From contig CACJQK010000002.1 in assembly GCA_902595515.1 (NCBI GenBank), positions 62,001-126,000 of the forward strand: a DNA stretch of 64,000 bases. The letters run 5' to 3'. The stretch comes from an uncultured SAR116 cluster alpha proteobacterium (GTDB lineage Bacteria > Pseudomonadota > Alphaproteobacteria > Puniceispirillales > Marisalimonadaceae). This document shows, one piece after another, positions 36,160-44,777 of the stretch. The notes beneath the pieces are model-generated. The model was not told where the DNA came from, did no database searches, and saw nothing but the letters and a program-made list of their open reading frames with translations. Position numbers and translations under genes: made by a program. Numbering within the stretch: position 1 is the first letter of the stretch; every line of letters starts with the position of its first letter.

Positions 36160-37716
36160 ATGAAAAATTTTGTAGAAGCAAAAACGGTCAAGAATTGGAT
36201 TTCTGATGCTCAGGAGCTTGCTTTTATTGATTTAAGAGAGTTAGCTCAACACACCTCAGGCCATCCATTATTTTCAATTTCAATTCCATTTAGTGAATTT
36301 GAAATAAACGTTGAAAAACTATTACCTAATAAAATTGTACGAATAGTCTTATTTGATAATAACGACGGAATTTCAGAAATAATATATAAACTGGCAAAAA
36401 ATTTAAAATATACAAATATTTTTATTTTAAAAAATGGTATTGATGGCTGGGTAAAGTCGAAATTTCATTTGTTTGATGGAATTAATGTCCCTAGTAAAAG
36501 TTTTGGTGAATTAGTCGAAAAGAAATTTAAGACACCATCTATAACAGCATTACAATTATCAAAAAAACAAAAAGAAAGGAAAGATATTATCATATTAGAT
36601 GGTAGACCGTTTGATGAATATAACAAGATGAGTATACCTGGAAGTGTTTGTTGCCCAAACGCTGAAATACCCTATAAAATTTCTGAATTAATAAAAAGTT
36701 CAGAAACAGAAATTATAATTAATTGCGCCGGTAGAACAAGATCAATTATAGGTGCTCAAACATTGATAAATTTTGGTATTAAAAATAAAGTTTATGCTCT
36801 AGAAAATGGTACACTAGGATGGTTTTTAAATAATTTTAGGTTAGATCACGGAAAAACTAAATTCTTAGACAAAACACCAAATAGTCAAAAAATCAAAGAA
36901 CTTAGACACAAGATAATAGATTTATTAAAAAATAAAGTTAAAATCATTGATTTTAATCAAGCCCAAAAACTCATTAATGATAAGAACATAACTACATATG
37001 TTTTTGATGTAAGAACAAACTCAAATCAAAAAAATAAATTATCTAAATTAAGAAACGTACCTGGTGGTCAATTAGTACAAGCTACTGACAAATATATAGG
37101 TGTATTAAAATCACATGTAATTTTGTTTGATGATGGTGATCTAGTAAGAGCAGGTATGACAGCATTATGGTTAAAAAAAATGAACTATCATTGTTATGTT
37201 ATAAATGACAGTCCTAAAAGAATTAAACATTTAAATCTCATACATAATATAAACTTTAAAACTAACCCCATAAATTTAATTAAATTAGAGAATTTAAAAA
37301 ATTCAAAAAATATTCCTATATTTGATATTCGAAAAAGCGTTGATTATCGCAAAAAAAGAATAAAGAAGTCAGTTTGGACTAATAGATTATTAATAACAAA
37401 CGAGATGCCGCACAATGTCAAATCTATCATTCTAGTCAGCAATGATTTACCTAAAGCAGGTCTAATTGTAAGTGATCTTCAAGAAAAAGATCCAAAGTAT
37501 ATGGTTCAAGTATATCATTGGAATGAAACAGAAATTGAGCATTTTTTTGATTTTATTGATACAACAGAAGTTGAGTTGGATGAAAAATTTGTTGATTTCA
37601 ATTTTCATACATACCTCCGTCATCAAGGAAACAAAGAACACGCAAAAAATTACTTAAAATGGGAAATGGATTTAATAAAAAACATGGATGAAGAAGAAAG
37701 GGTATTTTTTAGGTAA
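36160..37716 (+). CDS. Protein with four rhodanese-like domains, one with a catalytic cysteine
   Basis: 518 residues without a signal peptide. Four rhodanese-like units are readable: about 5-115 (LAFIDLRELAQH; active-site position LFDNNDG), 125-245 (IIILDGRPFDEYNKMSIPGSV; Cys189 in IINCAGRTRS), 268-370 (TYVFDVRTNSNQ; LFDDGDLVRAG) and 385-480 (IPIFDIRKSVDYRKK; LVSNDLPKAG). Only domain 2 has the cysteine needed for sulfur transfer; the other loops carry Asp or Asn. Divergent from the TPP/TSUP pair and overlapping the convergent cupin by 8 bases. Sulfur-transfer or sulfur-carrier role is inferred. Confidence 0.85.
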   Translation: MKNFVEAKTVKNWISDAQELAFIDLRELAQHTSGHPLFSISIPFSEFEINVEKLLPNKIVRIVLFDNNDGISEIIYKLAKNLKYTNIFILKNGIDGWVKSKFHLFDGINVPSKSFGELVEKKFKTPSITALQLSKKQKERKDIIILDGRPFDEYNKMSIPGSVCCPNAEIPYKISELIKSSETEIIINCAGRTRSIIGAQTLINFGIKNKVYALENGTLGWFLNNFRLDHGKTKFLDKTPNSQKIKELRHKIIDLLKNKVKIIDFNQAQKLINDKNITTYVFDVRTNSNQKNKLSKLRNVPGGQLVQATDKYIGVLKSHVILFDDGDLVRAGMTALWLKKMNYHCYVINDSPKRIKHLNLIHNINFKTNPINLIKLENLKNSKNIPIFDIRKSVDYRKKRIKKSVWTNRLLITNEMPHNVKSIILVSNDLPKAGLIVSDLQEKDPKYMVQVYHWNETEIEHFFDFIDTTEVELDEKFVDFNFHTYLRHQGNKEHAKNYLKWEMDLIKNMDEEERVFFR

Positions 37717-38233
37717 TTACTCTAATACTAGATCTTTTTATATTATCCAAGTTAGCCCCTTCAATCCTTAATAATCTAACAGGATGCTTTCTGACTGGTG
37801 AATGGACATGCCCTACATCATAAAAATGTACATCACCAGCCTTCATAATATATTTTTTTTTAACTTTAACATTTACAACATCATCTGAATTATTTTTTTC
37901 AACAATTTCCCAATCAGTCATTTCTGTTTCGCCAGAGGCTTGTCCATAAATAGCCCAGCTTGTTCCATGGTCATGAGGGCTACCTATCGCTTCATTATCA
38001 TGAACATGACCACAAATACAAAAACCAGTGTCTATATCTTCATAAAGTATTTGCCTAGGTAATTCACCATTTGCTCTATCAGGAAGATTGTCAGCTATAA
38101 AATTTTGATCCATAAGAGCTTTTGAAACAAAATAACAAATTTTTTCTGAGCCATCTGGCATTTTTTCAGTTTTAATTATTTCTTTAATATCTTGAACTAA
38201 ATCATCTAGAGTGTATGGCAATAGTTCCTCCAA
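37709..38233 (-). CDS. Cupin-fold protein (possible dioxygenase-like)
   Basis: 174 residues, cytosolic. Metal-binding cupin motif 1 is GSPHDHGTSWAIYGQASGETEM, with the H-x-H pair near residue 89-91 and a Glu further on; motif 2 is GDVHFYDVGHVHSP near residue 141-154. The layout is like cysteine or mercaptopropionate dioxygenase, but I cannot assign a substrate. It overlaps the convergent rhodanese gene by 8 bases and leads the DapA-like gene's transcript end (19-base spacing). Neighbouring sulfur-related genes make a thiol substrate a reasonable guess, not more. Confidence 0.75.
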   Translation of the reverse strand: MEELLPYTLDDLVQDIKEIIKTEKMPDGSEKICYFVSKALMDQNFIADNLPDRANGELPRQILYEDIDTGFCICGHVHDNEAIGSPHDHGTSWAIYGQASGETEMTDWEIVEKNNSDDVVNVKVKKKYIMKAGDVHFYDVGHVHSPVRKHPVRLLRIEGANLDNIKRSSIRVIT

Positions 38234-38252
38234 TATTAGTTAATAAGTATTT

Positions 38253-39170
38253 TTATTTTCCCCAATTTAATGCAATTGGATCATATTTCTTAATTAAATT
38301 TATTAATCCTACTTTTGTTTGTTCTTCTAAAGGAGGAATAGGATGTCTACAAAAATCTGAATTAATAACTCCACCTTCTTTCATAATTACTTTAGTTGCT
38401 CTGAACCCACATTGCCTATTTTCATAATTAATAACAGGTAATATATTATTATATTTGTCTTCAGATTTATCAAGTTTTCCAGCTAAATAATCTAAAACAA
38501 CTGGTTTTATTAAATCTGGTATCATTGCAGAGCTCATATTACCTGTTGCACCAGCTTCTAAATCAGCAAACAATGTTATCCCTTCTTCACCATCAAATGG
38601 TCCTTCAATAGCGTCGCCACCATCAATAACAAGTTTCCGTAATTTAGAAGCCGCCTGTGCACACTCAATTTTAAAACATTTTACTGTTTCTATTTCTCTA
38701 GCCATTTTAATTAAAAGGGGCACAGGTAAATCAACTCCTGATAATGGTGCGTCTTGAACCATAATGGTTACCCCTGCTTCACCTACTTTTTCAAATTGTT
38801 CGAATGTTTGTTGGGCAGTTCCTCTCATTAAAGCACCATGATATGGGGGCATCATCATAAGCATTTCACCACCAAGATCTTTTACTAATTTAGCTCGTGA
38901 AAGTGCTATATCTGTTGAGAAATGACTTACTGTTGTAATTACAGGAACTCTGCCAGATACATGTTCAATACATAATCTAGTTAAAATCGCTCTTTCATCA
39001 TCTGATAACAAAAACTGCTCGGAGTAATTCGCTAATATACAAATGCCATCAACATTTTGATCCACCATGCAATCTAGAACTCTTTTCATACCTTCTATGT
39101 CGAGTTCACCATTGTCTTTAAAAGGTGTTGGAGCCACAGGCCAGCAACCTTGAAATTTATTATTTGCCAT
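38253..39170 (-). CDS. DapA-superfamily aldolase/dehydratase, substrate unknown
   Basis: 305-residue TIM-barrel protein. The Schiff-base lysine is Lys167 in VKCFKIECAQAA. In DapA the catalytic Tyr sits in a YNVP motif; here the same place reads QDAP (Gln139). The usual GTTGE loop reads ANYSE (near residue 48). So it is not dihydrodipicolinate synthase. Members with these features are sugar-acid dehydratases or aldolases, such as keto-deoxy-pentonate dehydratases. Same-strand neighbours are a cupin (19 bases) and a CoA ligase (36 bases). Confidence 0.82.
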   Translation of the reverse strand: MANNKFQGCWPVAPTPFKDNGELDIEGMKRVLDCMVDQNVDGICILANYSEQFLLSDDERAILTRLCIEHVSGRVPVITTVSHFSTDIALSRAKLVKDLGGEMLMMMPPYHGALMRGTAQQTFEQFEKVGEAGVTIMVQDAPLSGVDLPVPLLIKMAREIETVKCFKIECAQAASKLRKLVIDGGDAIEGPFDGEEGITLFADLEAGATGNMSSAMIPDLIKPVVLDYLAGKLDKSEDKYNNILPVINYENRQCGFRATKVIMKEGGVINSDFCRHPIPPLEEQTKVGLINLIKKYDPIALNWGK

Positions 39171-39206
39171 TTTGACCCCTTCATATTTAATTTTAGTTTA
39201 TAGTAA

Positions 39207-40787
39207 TTAAATATTTTTATTTTGCCAAGTATCTATAGTAACTCCTTCTTCTCTTAGCTTATTTTTTTGGATCTTACCTGTTTGTGTTTTTGGAAACTCT
39301 CTCATTACTCTTATATATTTTGGAATGGCAAACTTAGCTAAGTTTATTTTTGTTTTTTCAATTAATTTATCAAAATCTATATTGGTTTTATTATCAGTCA
39401 TCAAGGCTACCATTACTTCATCTTCCATTCCCTCACCTCCATCAGCTGAAATTGCATATGCAGCTGCTTCTGTAATAAATGGAATTTCTAAAAAAGCTTG
39501 TTCAACTTCGTATGAGGAAATATTTTCACCTCTTTTTCTAATACAATCCTTAATTCTGTCTACAAAAACAAAGTGACCTGACTTTTCTCTAATCCCTGCA
39601 TCACCAGTATGAAACCAGAAATTTCTCCAACTTTCTACAGTTTTCTCTGGCATTCCTAAATAACCAGACATAAAACCAAAGGGTTGTTTTGGTCTTACAA
39701 CTATTTCACCAACCAAGCCGTCATTAACAGGTGTATCTTTCTCAGGGTCTCTAATTTCAACCTCAAAATATTTATCATATAATTTTCCGCACCTGCCATT
39801 ACCTATTTCACTTTTTAAACCATATATTGGAATATTAACTTCTGTCATGCCATAAAGCGGTAAAACATATTTTACACCAAATCTATTTCTAAAAATTTTT
39901 TCAGGTTCACTTGGCAACGGCGCTGAACCAATTACTTCTAAATTATGATCTTTATCGTATTTAGTAGGAGGTTGTGCAACAATAAACGCGGCTATAGCAC
40001 CTAACATATTAGTATGAGTTATATTATACTTTCTAATATCTTTAAGCCAATTTGAGGCTGAGAATCTAGTTCTTATAACTGCTTTTGCACCAGTCATAAT
40101 GCATGCTAAAAGTTGCATAAATAATCCATTTGCATGGAATAATGGTAAGGAGATGTAAAAAATGTGATTATTTCTTAAGTTGTAATTTTCAATTGTTCCT
40201 ATAGCAAACAAAACACAATGTGCATTGGGCATCATAACTCCTTTAGAAGGCCCTGATGTTCCACTTGTAAACATTGTACAAACGTTGTCACTTAATTTTC
40301 CTGAAATAATCTCGTCTTCCTTCAAAAGATCTTTGTAATTTAAATCTTTACAATTTAAAATTTCAACTTCTAATTTATGATGATTAACCAAGCTTTTTAC
40401 TTCGTGAAAAAATTGATCTTCAACAAGAACATTTTTTGATTTAGATGTCTTGATTTGATGTAATAATACATTTCCTTTTATAGCAGTATTGATGGCTACA
40501 AACATAACTCCTATAAAGCTGCATGCTATCCAATATAGTATGAATTCTTTTGGGTCTTCTATTAACACTGTTAAATTGTCACCCTGATTTAAACTCAATT
40601 CTTTTAAAGTTTGAGCTTTTTCTAAAGATTTAATTTTTAGGTCATCAAAAGTCCATTTTGGACCATTTATAAATTCGATAATTTCCCTTTTTGGATATTT
40701 CTTGCATTGATCTAGAATAATTTCAGAAATTTTCCAATGATCTGGATTTTCAGAATTATTAAATAAGAAGTAATTTTTTTCGTTCAT
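39207..40787 (-). CDS. AMP-forming acyl-CoA ligase (CaiC-like)
   Basis: 526 residues of the ANL superfamily. ATP loop MFTSGTSGPSKGVMM near residue 174, ISLPLFHANG near 210, LYGMTE near 312, WFHTGDAG near 390, RGENISSYEVEQAF near 415 and the adenylation-transfer lysine in TQTGKIQKNKL near 510. The order and IKRRGENIS-type hinge resemble crotonobetaine/carnitine CoA ligase. Substrate is a guess. Situated between the DapA-like gene and an alpha/beta hydrolase with gaps of 36 and 27 bases. Confidence 0.85.
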   Translation of the reverse strand: MNEKNYFLFNNSENPDHWKISEIILDQCKKYPKREIIEFINGPKWTFDDLKIKSLEKAQTLKELSLNQGDNLTVLIEDPKEFILYWIACSFIGVMFVAINTAIKGNVLLHQIKTSKSKNVLVEDQFFHEVKSLVNHHKLEVEILNCKDLNYKDLLKEDEIISGKLSDNVCTMFTSGTSGPSKGVMMPNAHCVLFAIGTIENYNLRNNHIFYISLPLFHANGLFMQLLACIMTGAKAVIRTRFSASNWLKDIRKYNITHTNMLGAIAAFIVAQPPTKYDKDHNLEVIGSAPLPSEPEKIFRNRFGVKYVLPLYGMTEVNIPIYGLKSEIGNGRCGKLYDKYFEVEIRDPEKDTPVNDGLVGEIVVRPKQPFGFMSGYLGMPEKTVESWRNFWFHTGDAGIREKSGHFVFVDRIKDCIRKRGENISSYEVEQAFLEIPFITEAAAYAISADGGEGMEDEVMVALMTDNKTNIDFDKLIEKTKINLAKFAIPKYIRVMREFPKTQTGKIQKNKLREEGVTIDTWQNKNI

Positions 40788-40814
40788 TTAATTTACAAAA
40801 TCCCTATTTGAAAA

Positions 40815-41612
40815 TTATTTTAATTTTGAAAGAAAAGAATTTATTATTGAGTTTAATTCCATAGGCCTTTCAGATGGAAGAAAGTGGCCACAATCAAGAA
40901 TGTGAGTTTCACAATTTTCTATCAGTTCTACGAATTTTAAACCTGATTTTAATGGTGTCATTTGATCATTTCTTGCCAAAACAGCCAATGCTGGAACTTT
41001 GATATTTTTTGCAGCATATATTCCGTCTGAGTAATCATTGCAAGAATTTAAATCACAATTTAAAGCTTTTGGTTTATTCATGCACATTATATTATTACCT
41101 TCTCCGTAGTGAGAATGTCCTGGCCATTTGTTAATTGACATGTCACCATCAATTCCATGTCCCCAAGTAACCATCATTTGAGAGGCTTTTTGTGGATTTT
41201 CTTTTGAAAGATCTAATAAAAATTGATTAACTGGAATTTCATTCGAGCCCGCAACAAATATTAGTGCTTCTAAAGAATTTTTTAAAATCCTATTCAATTC
41301 TAGGGCTACTAAACATCCTTGAGAATGTCCGATAACAACAACGTCTTTAAGATTTAGTTTAACTAATAAGTCATTTATCCATTCAGCATTTTCTTTTATT
41401 GATTTGCAAGGATTACCATCAGAAAATCCATGGGCTGGCATATCAGGGACAATTACAGAATACCCTTTATAAGCAAAAAAACGAGCCTGTTGAATAAAGC
41501 TCAAATGATTTTGACCCGACCCGTGTAAAAAACACAAAGTCCTTTTATTAATATCTAAACTTTTACCACCTGTACCTAAATAAGTCTTCGCACCTTTAAA
41601 ATTAATGATCAT
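40815..41612 (-). CDS. Alpha/beta-hydrolase
   Basis: 265 residues. The nucleophile elbow is IGHSQGCL (Ser97), the oxyanion segment LHGSGQNHLSF near residue 30, the acid in ALAVLARNDQMTP near 214, and the final histidine in ILDCGHFLPSERP near 240. It has no signal peptide, so likely cytosolic. It is shorter than MetX-type homoserine acetyltransferase and lacks its motifs, despite lying 7 bases from a MetY gene. Could be an esterase, thioesterase or C-C hydrolase. Confidence 0.85.
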   Translation of the reverse strand: MIINFKGAKTYLGTGGKSLDINKRTLCFLHGSGQNHLSFIQQARFFAYKGYSVIVPDMPAHGFSDGNPCKSIKENAEWINDLLVKLNLKDVVVIGHSQGCLVALELNRILKNSLEALIFVAGSNEIPVNQFLLDLSKENPQKASQMMVTWGHGIDGDMSINKWPGHSHYGEGNNIMCMNKPKALNCDLNSCNDYSDGIYAAKNIKVPALAVLARNDQMTPLKSGLKFVELIENCETHILDCGHFLPSERPMELNSIINSFLSKLK

Positions 41613-41619
41613 GATATTC

Positions 41620-42915
41620 CTACTTATTAAGCTTTTTTACTGCCTTGAAACCTCTTTCAAAGTCTTTTGTGATGTCATTAATATCTTCTAATCCAACTGA
41701 AAGTCTTATCATATCATCCGTTAATCCACCCTCTTTCATTGCTTCAGAACTCAAATGAGAGTGAGTTGTACTCCCTGGATGAATAAGTAATGTTTTAGCA
41801 TCACCAACATTTGCTAAATGTGAAGCTAATTGTACAGATTCAATAAATGCCTTCCCTGCTTCACGTCCACCTTTAATACCAAAAACAACGATTGACCCAG
41901 ATCCTTTGGGTAATATTCTTTTAGCTACTTCATGGTCAGGATGTGTTTCTAAATCTGGATGTTTTACCCATTCTACCATTTCGTGATTTACTAAAAAATC
42001 TAATATAGAGTGAGTATTTTCAATATGTTTTTTCATCCTCAAAGGTAGCGTTTCAATTCCTTGCATTAAATGGAATGCATTAGTAGGTGATAAAGAAGGT
42101 CCAAAATTATACATACCTTCTGCTCTTATTTTTGCTATTAAAGCAGATGGACCAAATTCTTCCCAAAAACTTATACCACCTAGAGCAAAATGTGGTCCTG
42201 AAATTGTAGGAAACTTGTCTTTATCTCCCCAATCAAAGTTACCACCATTAACAATAGCACCTCCTATCGCGATACCATGACCACCTAACCATTTAGTAAG
42301 TGAATGAACAATAATATTAGCTCCGTGCTTAAATGGCTGCATTAAATATGGAGTATTAAAAGTAGCGTCTAGTACTAAAGGGATATTTTTTGAATTACAT
42401 ATTTTAGCAATTTCTGGAACATCCATAATATCTAATCCTGGGTTACCAATAACTTCTCCAAAGACTAATTTTGTATTTGGTTTTATTGCGCTCTTAATTG
42501 CTTCTGGATCATTGGGATTAACAAAGTCGGTATTAACACCAAAACGAGGCATAGTATGCTGAAGTAAATTAATATTTGCTCCATACATTTTACTTGATGC
42601 AACAATATGATCCCCACTACTACAAATTGCTGAAACCACAAGATGCATTGCAGCCATTCCACTTGAACATGCAAGCGCACTTGCTCCTCCTTCGAGAGCA
42701 GCTAACCTCTGCTCGAGTGCTGCAACTGTAGGATTTGATATTCTAGTATATAAATGTCCACCAACTTCCATATTATACAAAGACGCTGCTTCTTCTGTAC
42801 TATTGAAAACGTAAGATGTTGTCTGATAAATGGGTACAGCACGAGAACCAGTCTCCTTGTCAGGAATATGACCAGCATGTAAAGAGAGGGTATCGAATTT
42901 GTAATTTTCACTCAT
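41620..42915 (-). CDS. metY: O-acetylhomoserine sulfhydrylase (MetY-type)
   Basis: PLP enzyme making homocysteine (or methionine with methanethiol) from O-acetylhomoserine. 431 residues, the length of MetY rather than the shorter cystathionine synthases. SRAVPIYQTTSYVFNS near 23, YTRISNPTVAALEQRLAALEGG near 55, LVLDATFNTPYLMQPF near 180 and VHSLTKWLGGHG near 205 (PLP lysine), plus LLIHPGSTTHSHL near 373. I found no clear SAM riboswitch in the 128 bases upstream. In this neighbourhood it may also trap sulfide released by other steps. Confidence 0.93.
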   Translation of the reverse strand: MSENYKFDTLSLHAGHIPDKETGSRAVPIYQTTSYVFNSTEEAASLYNMEVGGHLYTRISNPTVAALEQRLAALEGGASALACSSGMAAMHLVVSAICSSGDHIVASSKMYGANINLLQHTMPRFGVNTDFVNPNDPEAIKSAIKPNTKLVFGEVIGNPGLDIMDVPEIAKICNSKNIPLVLDATFNTPYLMQPFKHGANIIVHSLTKWLGGHGIAIGGAIVNGGNFDWGDKDKFPTISGPHFALGGISFWEEFGPSALIAKIRAEGMYNFGPSLSPTNAFHLMQGIETLPLRMKKHIENTHSILDFLVNHEMVEWVKHPDLETHPDHEVAKRILPKGSGSIVVFGIKGGREAGKAFIESVQLASHLANVGDAKTLLIHPGSTTHSHLSSEAMKEGGLTDDMIRLSVGLEDINDITKDFERGFKAVKKLNK

Positions 42916-43043
42916 TGAAATTCCTTAAAATAATTTTAAATATTATAGCTTATTTCTTAAACCTTAAAAATATAAATTTACCTAATAAAAAAGTATAAGA
43001 TAAAAATATATTTGAAAGTCAGTCAAAATTAATCATAAATATA

Positions 43044-44681
43044 TTAATTATTTTCTCTTAAATCTTTACGGATAATTTTTCCTGTAGTTGTTAAAGGTAA
43101 TTCGTGAACAAACTCTATAAGTCGAGGATATTCATGAGCAGCCAACTTTAATTTTACATGATTTTGGATAGATTGTTTTAATATTTCATTTTCAGCTAAA
43201 ACATTATTATGATCCCTAGGAACAACAAAAGCTTTTATGATATGACCTCTTAATTTATCTGGAATGCCAATCACTGCAACCATACTAACTTTGGGATGAG
43301 AAAGCACAGCATCTTCTACTTCACTTGGTCCAACCCTATAACCTGAAGTATTGATAATATCATCTTTTCTACCTTTGAAATAAAAATAACCCTCCTCATC
43401 CTTATAGGCAAAATCGCCAGTGTAGAGCCAACCATCCCTAACTTTTTGTTTTGTTGCTTTATCATTTTCCCAGTATTTTAAAAAAGATACAGGGGTATCA
43501 GATTTGACTATTATTTCTCCATCTAATCCAGGTTCTTTGATAAGTTCTCCATTTTCGTTAATTATTCTAACTTCATGACCGGGAATGGGTTTACCAATTG
43601 AACCTTGTCTAGTTGGCATAATTGCTCCACAATTCGAGATTGTTAAATTACATTCTGTTTGACCATAAAATTCATTAATGCCAACCCCTAAAATTTTTTT
43701 GCCCCACTCTAGCAAATCTTCTCCAAGAGCTTCACCACCTGAGCCAACAGTTCTTAATTTTAAGTTTTTTACTGTTTTAGAAGGATTAAATGATTTCATC
43801 ATTTTAAGTGCAGTGGGTGGCAAGAAAGTATTTTTTATCTCTAGCTTTGATATTAAATCAAAAGTAACTTCAGGATCGAATTTTTGAGATCTGTAACATA
43901 CTACAGGAATACCAAAGTGCCATGCTGGAAGAAGTACATCAAACAACCCACCTATCCATGCCCAGTCAGCTGGTGTCCAAAACAAATCTGTAACTGGTTC
44001 AGATGAAGATAAAAACTCATGAGGAATTTCTACTCCTGGTATATGTCCTAACAACGATCTATGAGGGAGCAAAGCACCTTTAGGTCCACCTGTTGTTCCA
44101 GAGGTATAAATTATTAATGCGGGATCTGATGCTTTTGTTTTTTTTGTAGAATAACTGTCTGAAGCTTTTTCGATTAACTTTTTAAAATTAAAAATATTAT
44201 TTTTTTCGTCATTACTATCTACACAAATTATTTTTTTTAAATCTGGTAATCTATCTTTAATTTCAAAAATTTTATTTAAGCCAATATTATCGCAAATCAC
44301 CAAGGATGCCCTAGAATTTAACAAACGATAATGTAATGCATCTGTTCCAAATAAATTAAACAAAGGTATTGAAATTTTTCCAGACTTGAAGCATGCCATA
44401 TGTGCAATTGCAGTTTCAGGACATTGACCTAAAATAATACCAACTCTTGCGTTGGCCTCAAGATGAAAATGATCAAAAACATTAGCAAGTTTGTTTGCAT
44501 ATCTTTTTATATCAACAAAAGACCATTCCTCTATCTTGCCGTCTTGTAAAAAATTAATTAATGCTATCCTATTTTGATAAATATCCTGGTCAACAGTATC
44601 AGACGCTATATTGTAAAATTCTGGAATATTCCATTTAAATGATAAACATAGCTCTTCAAAATTATTCAATTTTTGAAGCAT
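43044..44681 (-). CDS. AMP-forming acyl-CoA synthetase (acetyl/medium-chain type)
   Basis: 545 residues. ATP loop IIYTSGTTGGPKGALL near 190, DLFWTPADWAWIGGLFDVLLP near 225 (an acetyl- or medium-chain-type segment), EFYGQTECN near 335, WLYTGDFAYKDEEGYFYFKGRKDD near 413 and TTTGKIIRKDL near 535 with the catalytic lysine. Resembles medium-chain or aromatic acyl-CoA synthetases more than canonical Acs. Divergent from the fused IOR across about 96 bases, perhaps activating the arylacetates that IOR produces as CoA esters. Substrate remains open. Confidence 0.85.
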   Translation of the reverse strand: MLQKLNNFEELCLSFKWNIPEFYNIASDTVDQDIYQNRIALINFLQDGKIEEWSFVDIKRYANKLANVFDHFHLEANARVGIILGQCPETAIAHMACFKSGKISIPLFNLFGTDALHYRLLNSRASLVICDNIGLNKIFEIKDRLPDLKKIICVDSNDEKNNIFNFKKLIEKASDSYSTKKTKASDPALIIYTSGTTGGPKGALLPHRSLLGHIPGVEIPHEFLSSSEPVTDLFWTPADWAWIGGLFDVLLPAWHFGIPVVCYRSQKFDPEVTFDLISKLEIKNTFLPPTALKMMKSFNPSKTVKNLKLRTVGSGGEALGEDLLEWGKKILGVGINEFYGQTECNLTISNCGAIMPTRQGSIGKPIPGHEVRIINENGELIKEPGLDGEIIVKSDTPVSFLKYWENDKATKQKVRDGWLYTGDFAYKDEEGYFYFKGRKDDIINTSGYRVGPSEVEDAVLSHPKVSMVAVIGIPDKLRGHIIKAFVVPRDHNNVLAENEILKQSIQNHVKLKLAAHEYPRLIEFVHELPLTTTGKIIRKDLRENN

Positions 44682-44777
44682 AAAAAATAATCACCTTTCC
44701 TTAAATTATTATTACTACTTGTTAAAATCATTTTAATTATTTAAATTAATTATGAACAAAATTAGATCAGGTCAGCT

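Noticed and set aside
41620-42915. Cystathionine gamma-synthase instead of MetY
   Set aside because: Length of 431 residues and the ELEGG-type and LIHPGSTTHSHL segments fit O-acetylhomoserine sulfhydrylase better.
42916-43043. Possible SAM riboswitch upstream of metY
   Set aside because: SAM-II/SAM-V elements are common before metY in marine Alphaproteobacteria, so I looked. The 128-base leader is AT-rich with an AAGGAA ribosome-binding site, but I could not find a convincing pseudoknot core.
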